Shown: positions 17,148 to 25,409 of the stretch, piece after piece
Layout of the letters: each line of letters opens with the position of its first letter
Position numbering within the stretch: position 1 is the stretch's first letter
Source: Vreelandella titanicae BH1
GTDB taxonomy: Bacteria > Pseudomonadota > Gammaproteobacteria > Pseudomonadales > Halomonadaceae
Assembly: GCF_000336575.1 (NCBI RefSeq)
Contig: NZ_AOPO01000005.1
Coordinates: forward strand, 186,001 to 250,000
Length of the DNA stretch: 64,000 nt
Direction of reading: 5' to 3'
Translations under genes and position numbers: made by a program
The notes under the pieces: model-generated
Told to the model about the DNA's origin: nothing
Databases searched by the model: none
Seen by the model: the letters and a program-made list of their open reading frames with translations, nothing else

Positions 17148-17247
17148 TTTTGACTCAACTTTCGTTTAAAGCGAAGTCAGTCCATTCCAGTCTTAATATT
17201 CCATACAATGCTGCTATGCAGTGCGGCTGAAATCGGATTTTAGGGTA

Positions 17248-17613
17248 ATGAAAGCTACCAGCGAATTTATCGCAAACCTCAGCGACGTATTTGCGCTATT
17301 TGGTGCAATAGAAACTAAGCGCATGTTTGGAGGATATGGCGTTTATCGCGATGGTCTTATGTTTGCGCTCGTCGCCGATGATGTTCTTTACCTCAAAGCG
17401 GATGAAAGTTCGGTAGGCTCCTTTATCGAATTGGGCATGGAGCAGTTTGAATACGAGAAGAGGGGTAAAAGGGTGAAAATGGCTTATTACGCTGCACCCG
17501 AGGAAATCTTTGAAAATCCAGTTCATGCCAGGGAATGGGCCGATCGTGCTTATGAAACTGCATTGCGGGCGAAACGCCTGAAGGGTAAGGCCAGAGTCAA
17601 GAAAAGTAAATAG
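17248..17613 (+). CDS. TfoX N-terminal-domain protein
   Basis: The 121-residue protein contains the TfoX N-terminal domain: RMFGGYGVYRDGLMFALVAD DVLYLKAD, then FxYxxRGKxVKMAYYxAPEE and a basic tail RAKRLKGKARVKKSK. The C-terminal helix-hairpin-helix domain of full TfoX/Sxy competence regulators is absent, as in many short TfoX-like proteins of unknown role. I prefer the ATG at 17248 (AGGG upstream); a GTG at 17221 is also in frame. It is AT-richer than the core genes. Confidence 0.82.
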   Translation: MKATSEFIANLSDVFALFGAIETKRMFGGYGVYRDGLMFALVADDVLYLKADESSVGSFIELGMEQFEYEKRGKRVKMAYYAAPEEIFENPVHAREWADRAYETALRAKRLKGKARVKKSK

Positions 17614-17895
17614 GTAATTATATCTCTATCAAAGAGTAGAATAGACTAAACATCCGTCCAAATTTTCGTTGTAATGACCCATATAAGCCGACACCTTTTA
17701 GTTACATCGTGGACTTATTCCGGAGCAGTATAAGCAACGGCTCGCTGCGCCATAACAGGACTCTGATGTAATCAGCATCTGCGTACCCGCGTAATATAGC
17801 AAGTTTCGGGTCGGCGCTGGGTAAACGACCTCTTATGATCTTCGCTGTTGGTGGAGGGTTGTTCCTTCTTTTGAACAGTGATGGAGGTCACAAAG

Positions 17896-18660
17896 ATGAA
17901 AGTACTCGAAAATAAAGTCGCCATTGTTACTGGTGCCAGCGCAGGCATCGGTTATGCGACTGCCCGACTTTTCGCTAAGGAGGGGGCTACTGTAGTGGTA
18001 GCTGCCAGAAGAGAGGCAGAGCTGGATGCGTTGGTCGACGCTATAAAAGAGGAGGGTGGCCAAGCGTTAGCGGTTGCTGGCGACGTAGGTGATGAGGATT
18101 TCGCCAGAAAGCTCGTTGACGAGACGCTCGCGAGGTTTGGTCAATTGGACGCGGCATTTAACAACGCAGGCATTTTAGGTGCGATGGGGCCGGTGCCCGA
18201 GATGTCGTTGGCCGATTGGAATCAGGTGATCACGACCAATTTAACGAGCGCTTTTCTGGCAGCTAAGTATCAACTGCCGGCCATGCTAACGAGTGGCGGT
18301 GGTTCGTTAATTTTCACTTCAACATTTGTTGGCTATAGCGCTGGAATGCCAGGCATGGCTGCTTATGCGGCCAGTAAAGCGGGATTAATCGGGCTGACGC
18401 AAGTACTCGCTTGTGAATATGGCTCTGATAACATTCGAGTGAATGCGCTACTACCGGGAGGCACGGATACTGCTGCAGCCAGGGAGTTTGCCAACACTCC
18501 CGAAGCATTAGCGTTCGTAGCCAACCTACATGCAATGAAGCGGACGGCAAAGCCTGAAGAGATTGCTCAATCCGCACTCTACCTGGCTTCAGATGCATCC
18601 AGCTTTACGACCGGAACGGCACTATTGGCAGATGGTGGAGTATCAATAAATCGCGTCTGA
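17896..18660 (+). CDS. Short-chain dehydrogenase/reductase (SDR)
   Basis: A classical SDR of 254 residues: nucleotide loop TGASAGIG at 12-19, NNAG at 89-92, Ser142, and the catalytic Tyr157-x3-Lys161 (YAASK). It ends TTGTALLADGGVSINRV as usual. The Ala-Arg after strand 2 (VVVAARRE) suggests NADP(H). Substrate unknown. The start with GGAGG nine bases upstream is chosen over the in-frame GTG at 17878. It appears monocistronic, with a terminator after it. Confidence 0.9.
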   Translation: MKVLENKVAIVTGASAGIGYATARLFAKEGATVVVAARREAELDALVDAIKEEGGQALAVAGDVGDEDFARKLVDETLARFGQLDAAFNNAGILGAMGPVPEMSLADWNQVITTNLTSAFLAAKYQLPAMLTSGGGSLIFTSTFVGYSAGMPGMAAYAASKAGLIGLTQVLACEYGSDNIRVNALLPGGTDTAAAREFANTPEALAFVANLHAMKRTAKPEEIAQSALYLASDASSFTTGTALLADGGVSINRV

Positions 18661-18725
18661 ATATAGGGCCTCACTCTGACTATAATCAGGATTAGGGGCC
18701 TTGAGCTATGCAGCAGCATGCCACA

Positions 18726-18759
18726 GGCAGCCCGTTCTGAAGGAGGGGCTGCCCCTTTT
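18726..18759 (+). terminator. Rho-independent terminator after the SDR gene
   Basis: GGCAGCCC and GGGCTGCC form an eight-base GC-rich stem with a 12-base loop, followed by CCTTTT on the plus strand, 66 bases past the SDR stop. Confidence 0.65.
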
Positions 18760-18807
18760 GATTGGAGTACTGTTAATTGCCACACTAAAAATAGGATACA
18801 AAGAGCT

Positions 18808-19344
18808 ATGACATCTCAGTTTAAAGCAACGCTTCTTCGGCCCGCCAAGCAGGATAGCGATAATTCATGGGCTTTTGTCGTGCTGCCCAAAAGCGTGAGT
18901 GAGAAGCTCCCACGGCGAGGCAGGACAACGGTAGAGGGCACTCTCAATACTTATGCCTTCCAGGCTACTCTTGAACCGGACGGCCAATTGAGCCATTGGT
19001 TGCGGGTAAGTAAAGAGCTGCTTGAATCGGCAGGCGTTAACAGTGGCGACGATGTCACCTTTGAGATTACGCCCGTAGAGCAGGAGCCTGAACCCGAGGT
19101 GCCCGCTGATTTGCAGGATGCCCTTGCAGAGTCTCCAGAAGCTCAAGCCGTTTGGAGCGATACCACGACGATTGCTCGCCTGGACTGGATTCATTGGATT
19201 ACGTCCGCCAAGCAGTCCAAGACTCGAGCGAAGCGGATTCTCGATGCTTGCGACATGCTTGCTTCTGGAAAGCGCCGCGTTTGCTGCTTCGATCCATCTG
19301 GCTATTACAGTAAAGCGTTTAGCCCACCTAAAACGGCAGGTTAG
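18808..19344 (+). CDS. YdeI/OmpD-associated family protein with DUF1905 domain
   Basis: The 178-residue protein has an N-terminal DUF1905 beta-barrel-like domain (FKATLLRPA...WAFVVLPKSVSEKLPRRGRT, VEGTLNTYAFQATLEPDG, LRVSKELL...GDDVTFEI) and a C-terminal YdeI-type part (VPADLQDAL, AVWSDTTTIARLDWIHWITS AKQSKTRAKRI). Such proteins are annotated bacteriocin-protection or YdeI/OmpD-associated; the function is not settled. The ATG at 18808 starts the family sequence. Monocistronic. Confidence 0.82.
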   Translation: MTSQFKATLLRPAKQDSDNSWAFVVLPKSVSEKLPRRGRTTVEGTLNTYAFQATLEPDGQLSHWLRVSKELLESAGVNSGDDVTFEITPVEQEPEPEVPADLQDALAESPEAQAVWSDTTTIARLDWIHWITSAKQSKTRAKRILDACDMLASGKRRVCCFDPSGYYSKAFSPPKTAG

Positions 19345-19389
19345 CGTTGCAGTTTCTGTATTACTGTTCAAGATTAATAGCTTTTAAGC

Positions 19390-19414
19390 AGGGCAGCGCA
19401 TATTGCACTGCCCT
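19390..19414. terminator. Hairpin between convergent genes
   Basis: AGGGCAG and CTGCCCT are perfect seven-base arms with an 11-base loop, lying between the convergent YdeI-like and azoreductase genes. There is no clear T-run. Probably a shared two-way terminator. Confidence 0.5.
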
Positions 19415-19430
19415 ACTACTGCTTAAGGAT

Positions 19431-20099
19431 TTATGCTTTGCTAGCCAAATCAGTCGCTAGTAATCCTGCATTTTTAAGCGCATTAGCAACTGATTCCTGA
19501 TGCCTTTCGTCCCCAAATTCTTGGTACTCTGACGTTATTTCATAAAATGACTCGACACCCAAGTATCTGCCCAATGTTTTAATGTGTGGCCCGAGGTGAT
19601 TCATATGCTCACGTTCACCTCCTGGCCCAAACCCAAATTCTCCGCATGAGGTCACTAAAATAAGTGTTTTTCCAGACAAAAGTGGCTCTATAGGATGGTC
19701 GCCACGAGCCAAGTCAAAGCTAAATGTTTTATTTATACGCATTACCTGATCGAACCATGCTTTAAGAGGGGCGGGCATGCCGTAGTTGTACATAGGTGAA
19801 GATATTAAAATGACATCCGCTTGAGATAACTCGTTAAATAGCTGATCTGATAAAGCCAGTTTTTCGCGTTGCTCAGAACTTTTTCGGTCATCCGGAGTAA
19901 ACACAGCGCCTATCCAGTCTTGGTCAATGAAAGCTGGTGGATTTAAGCCAATATCACGATAAATGTAATTATCTGTACTTTTAGCAGACCTCCATTTATC
20001 AACAAACTGCATAGCAATGCGCTTTGATATTGAGTTGTGGTCGGGGTTTGGGTTGGACGTCTTGCGTACGCTGGCGTCTATATGAAGTAATGTGTGCAT
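19431..20099 (-). CDS. azoR: FMN-dependent NADH-azoreductase
   Basis: The 222-residue flavodoxin-fold protein begins LLHIDASVRKTSN and has the AzoR FMN-binding motif SPMYNYGMPAPLKAWFDQV at 101-119, with TSCGEFGFGPGGE later. AzoR reduces azo dyes and quinones with NADH and FMN. I chose the ATG at 20099; longer in-frame starts up to 20357 would overlap the divergent LysR gene and lack family character. The divergent LysR gene at 20239 is its likely regulator. Confidence 0.87.
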   Translation of the reverse strand: MHTLLHIDASVRKTSNPNPDHNSISKRIAMQFVDKWRSAKSTDNYIYRDIGLNPPAFIDQDWIGAVFTPDDRKSSEQREKLALSDQLFNELSQADVILISSPMYNYGMPAPLKAWFDQVMRINKTFSFDLARGDHPIEPLLSGKTLILVTSCGEFGFGPGGEREHMNHLGPHIKTLGRYLGVESFYEITSEYQEFGDERHQESVANALKNAGLLATDLASKA

Positions 20100-20238
20100 A
20101 GTGGGCTCGACGGATAGTGATGTGGAGTGGCTATGCTGCCTTTTTGCCAATACTGCGGCAAATGAATAAACTGGCTCGATAGATGAGTAAAACTTACCTA
20201 TTGAGAAACGAGTTTGAGTCCAAAATGGGAGGCTGGCG

Positions 20239-21087
20239 GTGAAGGCTTCATTGCAAGCGATTAAGGTGTTTGAAGCAGCAGCTCGACTGGGGAGCTTTAA
20301 AGATGCCGCTGAGGAGCTGTCGATAACGCCAGCAGGTGTGTCGCACCACATCAGCAACCTTGAGAGTAGGTTGGGAGTGCGGCTGTTTAACCGAAAAAAC
20401 CGAAAAGTGATATTAACTTCAGAGGGGCACCAGCTCGCTGAGGCAACAACAGCAGGTCTGCAGAAAATTCAGACTGCGCTAGATAATATAAAGTCAGGGG
20501 CATCACGACTGAATGTTGATACCACTTCATCCTTTGCTGCCCTGGTGTTAATTCCGTTATTACATGATTTCAATAAAATCTATCAAAATATTGATGTTGA
20601 AATATCAACAGGTGAAGTGGTGGCATCTAAAATTAATGCCCTCTCTATCCGTTTGGGAGACGTAACCCGTGTTGATGAGTCAAGCTTATTGAAAAAAGAA
20701 CGTTTTAACGTGTATGGAGGCTCTTCTTTTATCAACTCTATCACAGCGGATAAGCCTCCTATTGTCTACCTGACTAAATGGAAGAATAGTAAATTACCGG
20801 ATTCACCTTGGGAAAGCTGGTTAATGGAAAATGGGGAGTCTCTTCCAAACTTTGAAATAAGATATTTTGATCAGGAGCTCTATGGCGTGTATGAAGCTAT
20901 TGCTGGGAAAGGGCTGGTGTTTTGTTCAGAGACTCTGGTTTCTGACTTTGTGAAAGCTAACACATTGCAGCCAATGTCGTATCAAGGCGTTGATTCAATG
21001 CTGTGTTACTACATCCCGACCCAAAGTTGGCAGCATAGCGCCAAAATGCAGGCCTTTGTCGATTGGCTTAAGTCTAAAGTTAATTAA
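20239..21087 (+). CDS. LysR-family regulator (GcvA-like), divergent from azoR
   Basis: The 282-residue protein has a LysR winged helix at about 1-62 (IKVFEAAARLGSFKDAAEEL, GVSHHISNLESRLGVRLFNR) of the GcvA type, in which 'AxxxxSFxxAAxELxxTxxxVSHxIxxLE' is typical, then a short effector domain. The start is GTG with GGGAGG seven bases upstream. The effector domain is AT-rich and carries many lysines, unlike the GC-rich core genes, which suggests transfer together with azoR. Confidence 0.88.
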   Translation: MKASLQAIKVFEAAARLGSFKDAAEELSITPAGVSHHISNLESRLGVRLFNRKNRKVILTSEGHQLAEATTAGLQKIQTALDNIKSGASRLNVDTTSSFAALVLIPLLHDFNKIYQNIDVEISTGEVVASKINALSIRLGDVTRVDESSLLKKERFNVYGGSSFINSITADKPPIVYLTKWKNSKLPDSPWESWLMENGESLPNFEIRYFDQELYGVYEAIAGKGLVFCSETLVSDFVKANTLQPMSYQGVDSMLCYYIPTQSWQHSAKMQAFVDWLKSKVN

Positions 21088-21135
21088 ATTTCACATTGTG
21101 TTTGCTAAATCTACCCTTATAAGAGTGAGTAAGGC

Positions 21136-21345
21136 ATGGCAATTCAACACATACAAGCGAGCCTACATGCAGGCCCTTGAAAGCCTTTTGTTAAATAAAG
21201 GTGCGCTTACCAGCATTGAGCGAGCAACTGGTCTGTTGATTGCAACGTTTGAACGGAAAGGCCGTGTTCACTCTTGTGGTGGCGGGGGGCAATGTGCAGT
21301 GCTCTTTGCCGAAGAGCTTGCTGAGACAACGCTGGAAAATCGATG
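21136..21345 (+). pseudogene. N-terminal remnant of a sedoheptulose-7-phosphate isomerase (GmhA/SIS-domain) gene
   Basis: An ATG at 21136 opens MAIQHIQASLHA; the frame then shifts and continues ALESLLLNKGALTSIERATG, LLIATFERKGRVHSCGGGG and QCAVLFAEEL. This matches the GmhA start (xxIxxAxxLLxxSFxxGGKVxSCGNGGSxCDAxHFAEEL) with small losses in the phosphosugar loop. The rest is missing. It is cut by the opposing aminotransferase gene. A non-functional fragment. Confidence 0.55.
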
Positions 21346-21382
21346 GTGTTGTCTCAGATTCCGCGCTATATGGAAAGACCCC

Positions 21383-22198
21383 CTACAACACACTGTTGGG
21401 CTCAGCTTGGTAGGCTTTATGAAGCAGACTGATGAACGGGGTTATTTCTGCAAAAGCAGTGGTAGCAATGGCAGTGACTGCGATCCCAGGTGTCCATGAA
21501 TTCATCACCGCGGCACCGGGCAGTTCCTGAAGACGCTCAATGGTGATCTCCTCGTGGCGCTGGGCAATACCGAGGCGGTTCAGTTGGCGTTGAACAATAC
21601 CCATCATGGTGCCCTGCAATATCGTTGCCTGTGGCCAGATCACCGTCTCACCGTCCCAGAAGGCAAGGTTCCAGATGGTTGCCTCGCTCAATCGCCCATG
21701 GCGGTCGACAAAGGCTGCATCGTCGAAACCCTGGCGCAGAGCTTGATGTAGATAGTAGGTTTTGCCCGCCTCACCAACGTGCTTGATAGAAGCCAGAGGT
21801 CGCTCGTGATCTACCCTACTCAGCCTCAACGGCCCTTTAGGGCCATTAGCCGGTGCGCTGCTACGGACGAGCACGTCTGGCTCTGCATCCATGCTGGCCG
21901 CGGTGAATTCACCGTGGCTGGAGAAGAGAGTAACCGTTAATGACTGGTCTTTCGGGCCTTTATCAATAGCTGTTCTGATGTAGGAGACCAGTTGCTCCTC
22001 GGGAAGCATCTTTCCAAAAAACTCTTTTGACGCTTTCTGCAGGCGGGCAAGATGAAGATCTAGCCCTTTGACCTCTCGATCTCGTACTTGCATGGCCGTG
22101 AAATGGGCAAACCCTGCAAAGGCCAGGGGTATCAGCTCTGAAAGAGTGGCTGGTTGCCCATTAATATGGGCCTGAAAATTGCTGGCGTTAGTGGACAT
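21383..22198 (-). CDS. Class IV aminotransferase family protein
   Basis: The 271-residue protein shows the fold-type IV PLP pattern: Lys139 in ASIKHVGEAGKTYYLHQALR (the Schiff-base lysine), then SEATIWNLAFWDG with Glu172 and Asn177, and GTMMGIVQRQLNRLG for phosphate binding. The family includes branched-chain and D-amino acid aminotransferases and aminodeoxychorismate lyase; the substrate cannot be fixed from this. It is divergent from a MerR regulator, and a MerR-type operator overlaps its promoter. Confidence 0.83.
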   Translation of the reverse strand: MSTNASNFQAHINGQPATLSELIPLAFAGFAHFTAMQVRDREVKGLDLHLARLQKASKEFFGKMLPEEQLVSYIRTAIDKGPKDQSLTVTLFSSHGEFTAASMDAEPDVLVRSSAPANGPKGPLRLSRVDHERPLASIKHVGEAGKTYYLHQALRQGFDDAAFVDRHGRLSEATIWNLAFWDGETVIWPQATILQGTMMGIVQRQLNRLGIAQRHEEITIERLQELPGAAVMNSWTPGIAVTAIATTAFAEITPFISLLHKAYQAEPNSVL

Positions 22199-22237
22199 AG
22201 CAGTGACTCCTGATTGAACTTGCAGTGAGGAATCACT

Positions 22238-22269
22238 ACCCTAAACCCTTACAGTGCTGTAAGAGTCAA
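22238..22269 (-). promoter_or_regulatory. MerR-type promoter and operator for the aminotransferase gene
   Basis: The palindrome CTTACAGTGCTGTAAG (22248-22263) lies between the divergent MerR and aminotransferase genes. On the minus strand TTGACT (22269-22264) and TAGGGT (22243-22238) flank it as -35 and -10 hexamers with an over-long 20-base spacer (19 if shifted by one). A dyad centred in a 19-20 base spacer is the hallmark of promoters activated by MerR-family proteins through DNA distortion. Confidence 0.65.
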
Positions 22270-22277
22270 GAGAGCAA

Positions 22278-22628
22278 ATGAAAATAGGTGAACTGGCTAA
22301 ACGCACCGGAGTGAGTATTCGTATGCTGCGCTACTATGAAGCGGAAGGTTTGCTTAAGCCAACGCGCGCCACCAATGGGTACCGTCATTACGGGCAGGGT
22401 GAGATTCGCACTGTCGAGCGGATCAAACTGCTCGGTTCAGCAGGCATGACTCTGGCAACCATCAAGCAATTCCTACCGTGTGTGAGAGGGGAGGGCCCAG
22501 TCTTCGAGCCCTGTGACGAACTACGCAATGTCTTGCACGAACAAATTAAGCTTGCCGATCAGAAAGCAGCCAAACTGGCCCAAAGCCGTGCCATTCTGGA
22601 GAGTTTCCTGTGCGATATTGAACGGTGA
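22278..22628 (+). CDS. MerR-family transcriptional regulator
   Basis: The 116-residue protein is a short MerR protein: helix-turn-helix and wing at 1-70 (MKIGELAKRTGVSIRMLRYY EAEGLLKP...NGYRHYGQGEI) followed by a coiled-coil helix. Two cysteines in FLPCVRG...FEPCDEL occur in this subgroup of small MerR proteins and are not a clear metal site. It should control the divergent aminotransferase gene through the palindrome at 22248-22263. Confidence 0.9.
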   Translation: MKIGELAKRTGVSIRMLRYYEAEGLLKPTRATNGYRHYGQGEIRTVERIKLLGSAGMTLATIKQFLPCVRGEGPVFEPCDELRNVLHEQIKLADQKAAKLAQSRAILESFLCDIER

Positions 22629-22709
22629 TGAACCGTGGGTAACGGGAACAGCAAGAGGCATGTAACGCTTGAGTCACCGCGTTTCCGCTGGGTGGTCTAG
22701 TCAACTGAG

Positions 22710-22738
22710 GAGCTGGGAAGTTTCACTGCTCCCGGCTC
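22710..22738. terminator. Hairpin between convergent merR-type and MFS genes
   Basis: GAGCTGGGA pairs with TCCCGGCTC (one G-T pair) around an 11-base loop, in the gap between two convergent genes. Probably a two-way terminator; no long T-run is present. Confidence 0.45.
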
Positions 22739-22746
22739 TCTTGCTA

Positions 22747-23964
22747 TCAGGCCGGGCTTTGTGAGCGTGGCCCAAATGACAGCACAAGCAGGGTTCCCAG
22801 GGTGGTAGTGATCAGGGCTAATAGGGGGCCACCTAAAGCGCCGAGGTAATCCACTAATATACCACCGCCTATGGCGCCACTGGCGATAGCAACCTGAAAG
22901 GCGGCAACTATCAAGCCCCCTGCAGCTTCAACTTGATCCGGCGCGGCACGAACTATCCAGGTTTGAAATCCGATGGGAAAAGCGCCGAAAGCAAATCCCC
23001 AAAGTGCGATAGACACGGCAGTAACGCTGGCCGAACTACCCGCGAACAGTAGCGTAATGGTGATCGCAATAATGAGTGCCCCACCAAAGATAATGGCGTT
23101 GCGCTCGCTACGTTCTGCGATAAATGCACCGGCGAAATTGCCAAAAAAACCACCAATACCAAAGCCGAGCAGTACCGCAGAGATTGCACTGACGGATAGC
23201 TGCGCCACCTCTTCAAGGAGCGGTCGTATATAAGTAAACCCGGCAAAATGGCCTGAAATCATCAGCACTACGGCTAGTAGCACAACGCGAACCTGCGTGC
23301 GTGTGAGCAGTTGGCCGAGAATGCGCAGGCTTGGGTTGTCTTTTGGCGGCATGGCAGGAATGACGAAAAGCTGAGTCACGAGCGTTATTAGACTAAGGAA
23401 ACCAGCTGCAATAAACGCACTGCGCCACCCCCAGAGACCACCAATATAGGCGCCCAGAGGGGCTGCACAAACAGTAGCGACAGATACGCCCGTCAGAACA
23501 ATAGACATGGCGCGTGCAAACAGATTGTCGGGCACCATACGCATTGCCAGTGCGGCGGCCATCGACCAGAACCCTCCCAAGGCAATTCCCAGCAACACTC
23601 GAGCAATAATTAATACAAAAAAGCTATTCGCCGTTGCCGCTAGGACGTTGGAAACGACGAGCAGCAGCGATAAACCAAGCAGCACAAACCTACGATCAAA
23701 ATTGCGGGTCAGGAGTGGGATTGTTAGCGCGGCAAGCGCAGCCACTGCAGCAGTAGCAGTGACCGCTTGGCCCGCGGCGCCAACGGAGATGTTGAGATCC
23801 GCTGCCATGGCCGTCAGCAGGCTGGCCGGTAAAAATTCGGCAGTCACTAAACCAAAAACCCCCAGCGCGAGGCTGACAATGCCCATCCAATTGGCTGAGG
23901 TAGGTTCAGCGGTGGGTGTTGCCGTTAGTAATGACGGGCTGGCGGAGCAAGTAGTGTCGTTCAT
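22747..23964 (-). CDS. MFS transporter, DHA1 type (NepI-like)
   Basis: The 405-residue protein has twelve hydrophobic segments and the start SLALGVFGLVTAEFLPASLL TAMAADLNIS, with RVLLGIALGGFWSMAAALAM R later. These are close in style to NepI, the purine ribonucleoside exporter, and related DHA1 pumps. Probably a proton antiporter; substrate uncertain. It is divergent from an AraC-type regulator at 24077, its likely controller. Confidence 0.85.
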   Translation of the reverse strand: MNDTTCSASPSLLTATPTAEPTSANWMGIVSLALGVFGLVTAEFLPASLLTAMAADLNISVGAAGQAVTATAAVAALAALTIPLLTRNFDRRFVLLGLSLLLVVSNVLAATANSFFVLIIARVLLGIALGGFWSMAAALAMRMVPDNLFARAMSIVLTGVSVATVCAAPLGAYIGGLWGWRSAFIAAGFLSLITLVTQLFVIPAMPPKDNPSLRILGQLLTRTQVRVVLLAVVLMISGHFAGFTYIRPLLEEVAQLSVSAISAVLLGFGIGGFFGNFAGAFIAERSERNAIIFGGALIIAITITLLFAGSSASVTAVSIALWGFAFGAFPIGFQTWIVRAAPDQVEAAGGLIVAAFQVAIASGAIGGGILVDYLGALGGPLLALITTTLGTLLVLSFGPRSQSPA

Positions 23965-24076
23965 TGCAGGCCTACTAAAGTGTTAGTTGAAGCTGCAGTG
24001 TAAAATTAAGGGTTTGGCTTTTCTATGATATAAAATCCGTAAAGAATGACTATTTGTCCAAACCGGGTTCATTAAT

Positions 24077-25009
24077 ATGCGCGACACCTTAACTGAAATT
24101 CTGCTCGGCCTGCGCCTTGAGGGCGTGGAGTATGGGCGCTGCCTGCTGCGCGCCCCTTGGGCCGTCGCAACCTCTGCCCAGCCAGCAGCACTTTTTCTTT
24201 TTGTGGCTCAAGGCGGGTGTTGGTTGCGTACCGAGACAACCGAGTGGACATACCTGAACGCTGGCGATGCGGTGCTCTTTCCGCGTGGAGCGTCCTACGT
24301 AATGGCCAGCTCGCAGGACGTGCCTGCAGTGGATAAGGCTACGTTGGCTCGTAGGCCGGTCTCCGAGAATATTTATCTGGTGAACAGTGAGTCAAAAGAG
24401 AGTGATATTGAGCCGGATGTGCTTTTTTGTGGCGCCATGCACTTCAATCTCGACCCGCTACACCCTCTGATTGCGATAATGCCTGACATGATGCGCGCTA
24501 GCGATTTGGCTAAACGTGATCCCTCGGTACCTGCCTTATTGGAGGCAATGGAGCGAGAAATTAGCCTGGATCGAATCGGTGCCTGCGGCATACTTGCCCG
24601 TTTGGCCGATGTGCTGGCCGCCACTATTATTCGTGCTTGGATTGAGTGTGCCTGCAGCGACTCTAGCGGCTGGATTGCAGCCGTGCGCTGCCCACAACTC
24701 GGCAAGGTGCTGGTAGCCATCCATACGCAGCCGGAGCGCGATTGGTCAGTCGCCGAGTTAGCGGATGTCATGGGAGCTTCGCGCTCAAGCTTTAACGATA
24801 AGTTCAGCCGGATGTTAGGGGTGACTCCCGCCAAGTATGTGGCGCGGGTAAAGATGTTTCAGGCTCGACAGTGGATAGCGCGGGACAATATGCGCATCGC
24901 CGTGGCCGCGAACCGGCTTGGCTATGACTCTGAAGCCTCATTCAGTCGCGCGTTCAAACGCATTATTGGACACCCGCCGAGTGAGGCACGTGAAGCAGAG
25001 ACTATGTAA
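24077..25009 (+). CDS. AraC-family regulator with cupin N-terminal domain
   Basis: The 310-residue protein has a cupin-type N-terminal domain (about 10-190; ALFLFVAQGGCWLRTETTEW, LNAGDAVLFPRGASYVM) and two AraC helix-turn-helix units at about 215-305 (WSVAELADVMGASRSSFNDK FSRMLG, then NRLGYDSEASFSRAFKR). This cupin_6 plus AraC layout is common for regulators of neighbouring efflux or oxidoreductase genes. It is divergent from the MFS gene. Confidence 0.9.
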   Translation: MRDTLTEILLGLRLEGVEYGRCLLRAPWAVATSAQPAALFLFVAQGGCWLRTETTEWTYLNAGDAVLFPRGASYVMASSQDVPAVDKATLARRPVSENIYLVNSESKESDIEPDVLFCGAMHFNLDPLHPLIAIMPDMMRASDLAKRDPSVPALLEAMEREISLDRIGACGILARLADVLAATIIRAWIECACSDSSGWIAAVRCPQLGKVLVAIHTQPERDWSVAELADVMGASRSSFNDKFSRMLGVTPAKYVARVKMFQARQWIARDNMRIAVAANRLGYDSEASFSRAFKRIIGHPPSEAREAETM

Positions 25010-25066
25010 TGGTTAAAGTTTTGCTTCAACGCCCGATGAAGTTGCTGAACGACTTCCCAGAGGGAA

Positions 25067-25204
25067 CTTGAGCAATTACAGTCTGCGTTTACGCAAGGTA
25101 TGAATATGGCCGCCGCAGTAAGTGGCGCCACCCTTTTGGCGCTTGCGTTGATATCAGCCGTTACTCTACGGCATGTGAAAGCCGTTGGAAAAGAGAGTGA
25201 TTGA
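25067..25204 (+). pseudogene. C-terminal remnant of an MFS (drug efflux) transporter
   Basis: The frame reads LEQLQSAFTQGMNMAAAVSG, ATLLALALISAVTLRHVKAV and ends GKESD with TGA. This is a last transmembrane helix and cytoplasmic tail of a 14-helix (DHA2-like) MFS protein, 'AFxxGMxxAxxxxxxxLLxxAxxxxxxLR'. About 46 residues remain. Nothing else is seen in the 25010-25320 gap. Confidence 0.45.
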
Positions 25205-25321
25205 GTGGCCCACAGGGTAGGGGAGATAGCGATAAGTATCCGAAATGCCCTGGCCACTAGCCAATGCTTTGGCGTACTCCTCGTCTCCCAGGCGTTTTAT
25301 TTTCTAAATTATTTCTCACCA

Positions 25322-25348
25322 TGTCACAAACATTAAGGCTGTTCCGTC
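25322..25348 (+). promoter_or_regulatory. Predicted ECF41 sigma-factor promoter
   Basis: TGTCACA (25322-25328), a 16-base spacer and CGTC (25345-25348) match the published ECF41 target promoter. It lies 61 bases upstream of the first gene of an operon that ends with an ECF41 sigma factor, so it is the expected autoregulated promoter. Confidence 0.8.
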
Positions 25349-25409
25349 TACCTCTGTAGAACGACCGGTGGATAGCTTTCCACTCCATATAAAACAGAGG
25401 AGCAAGACA

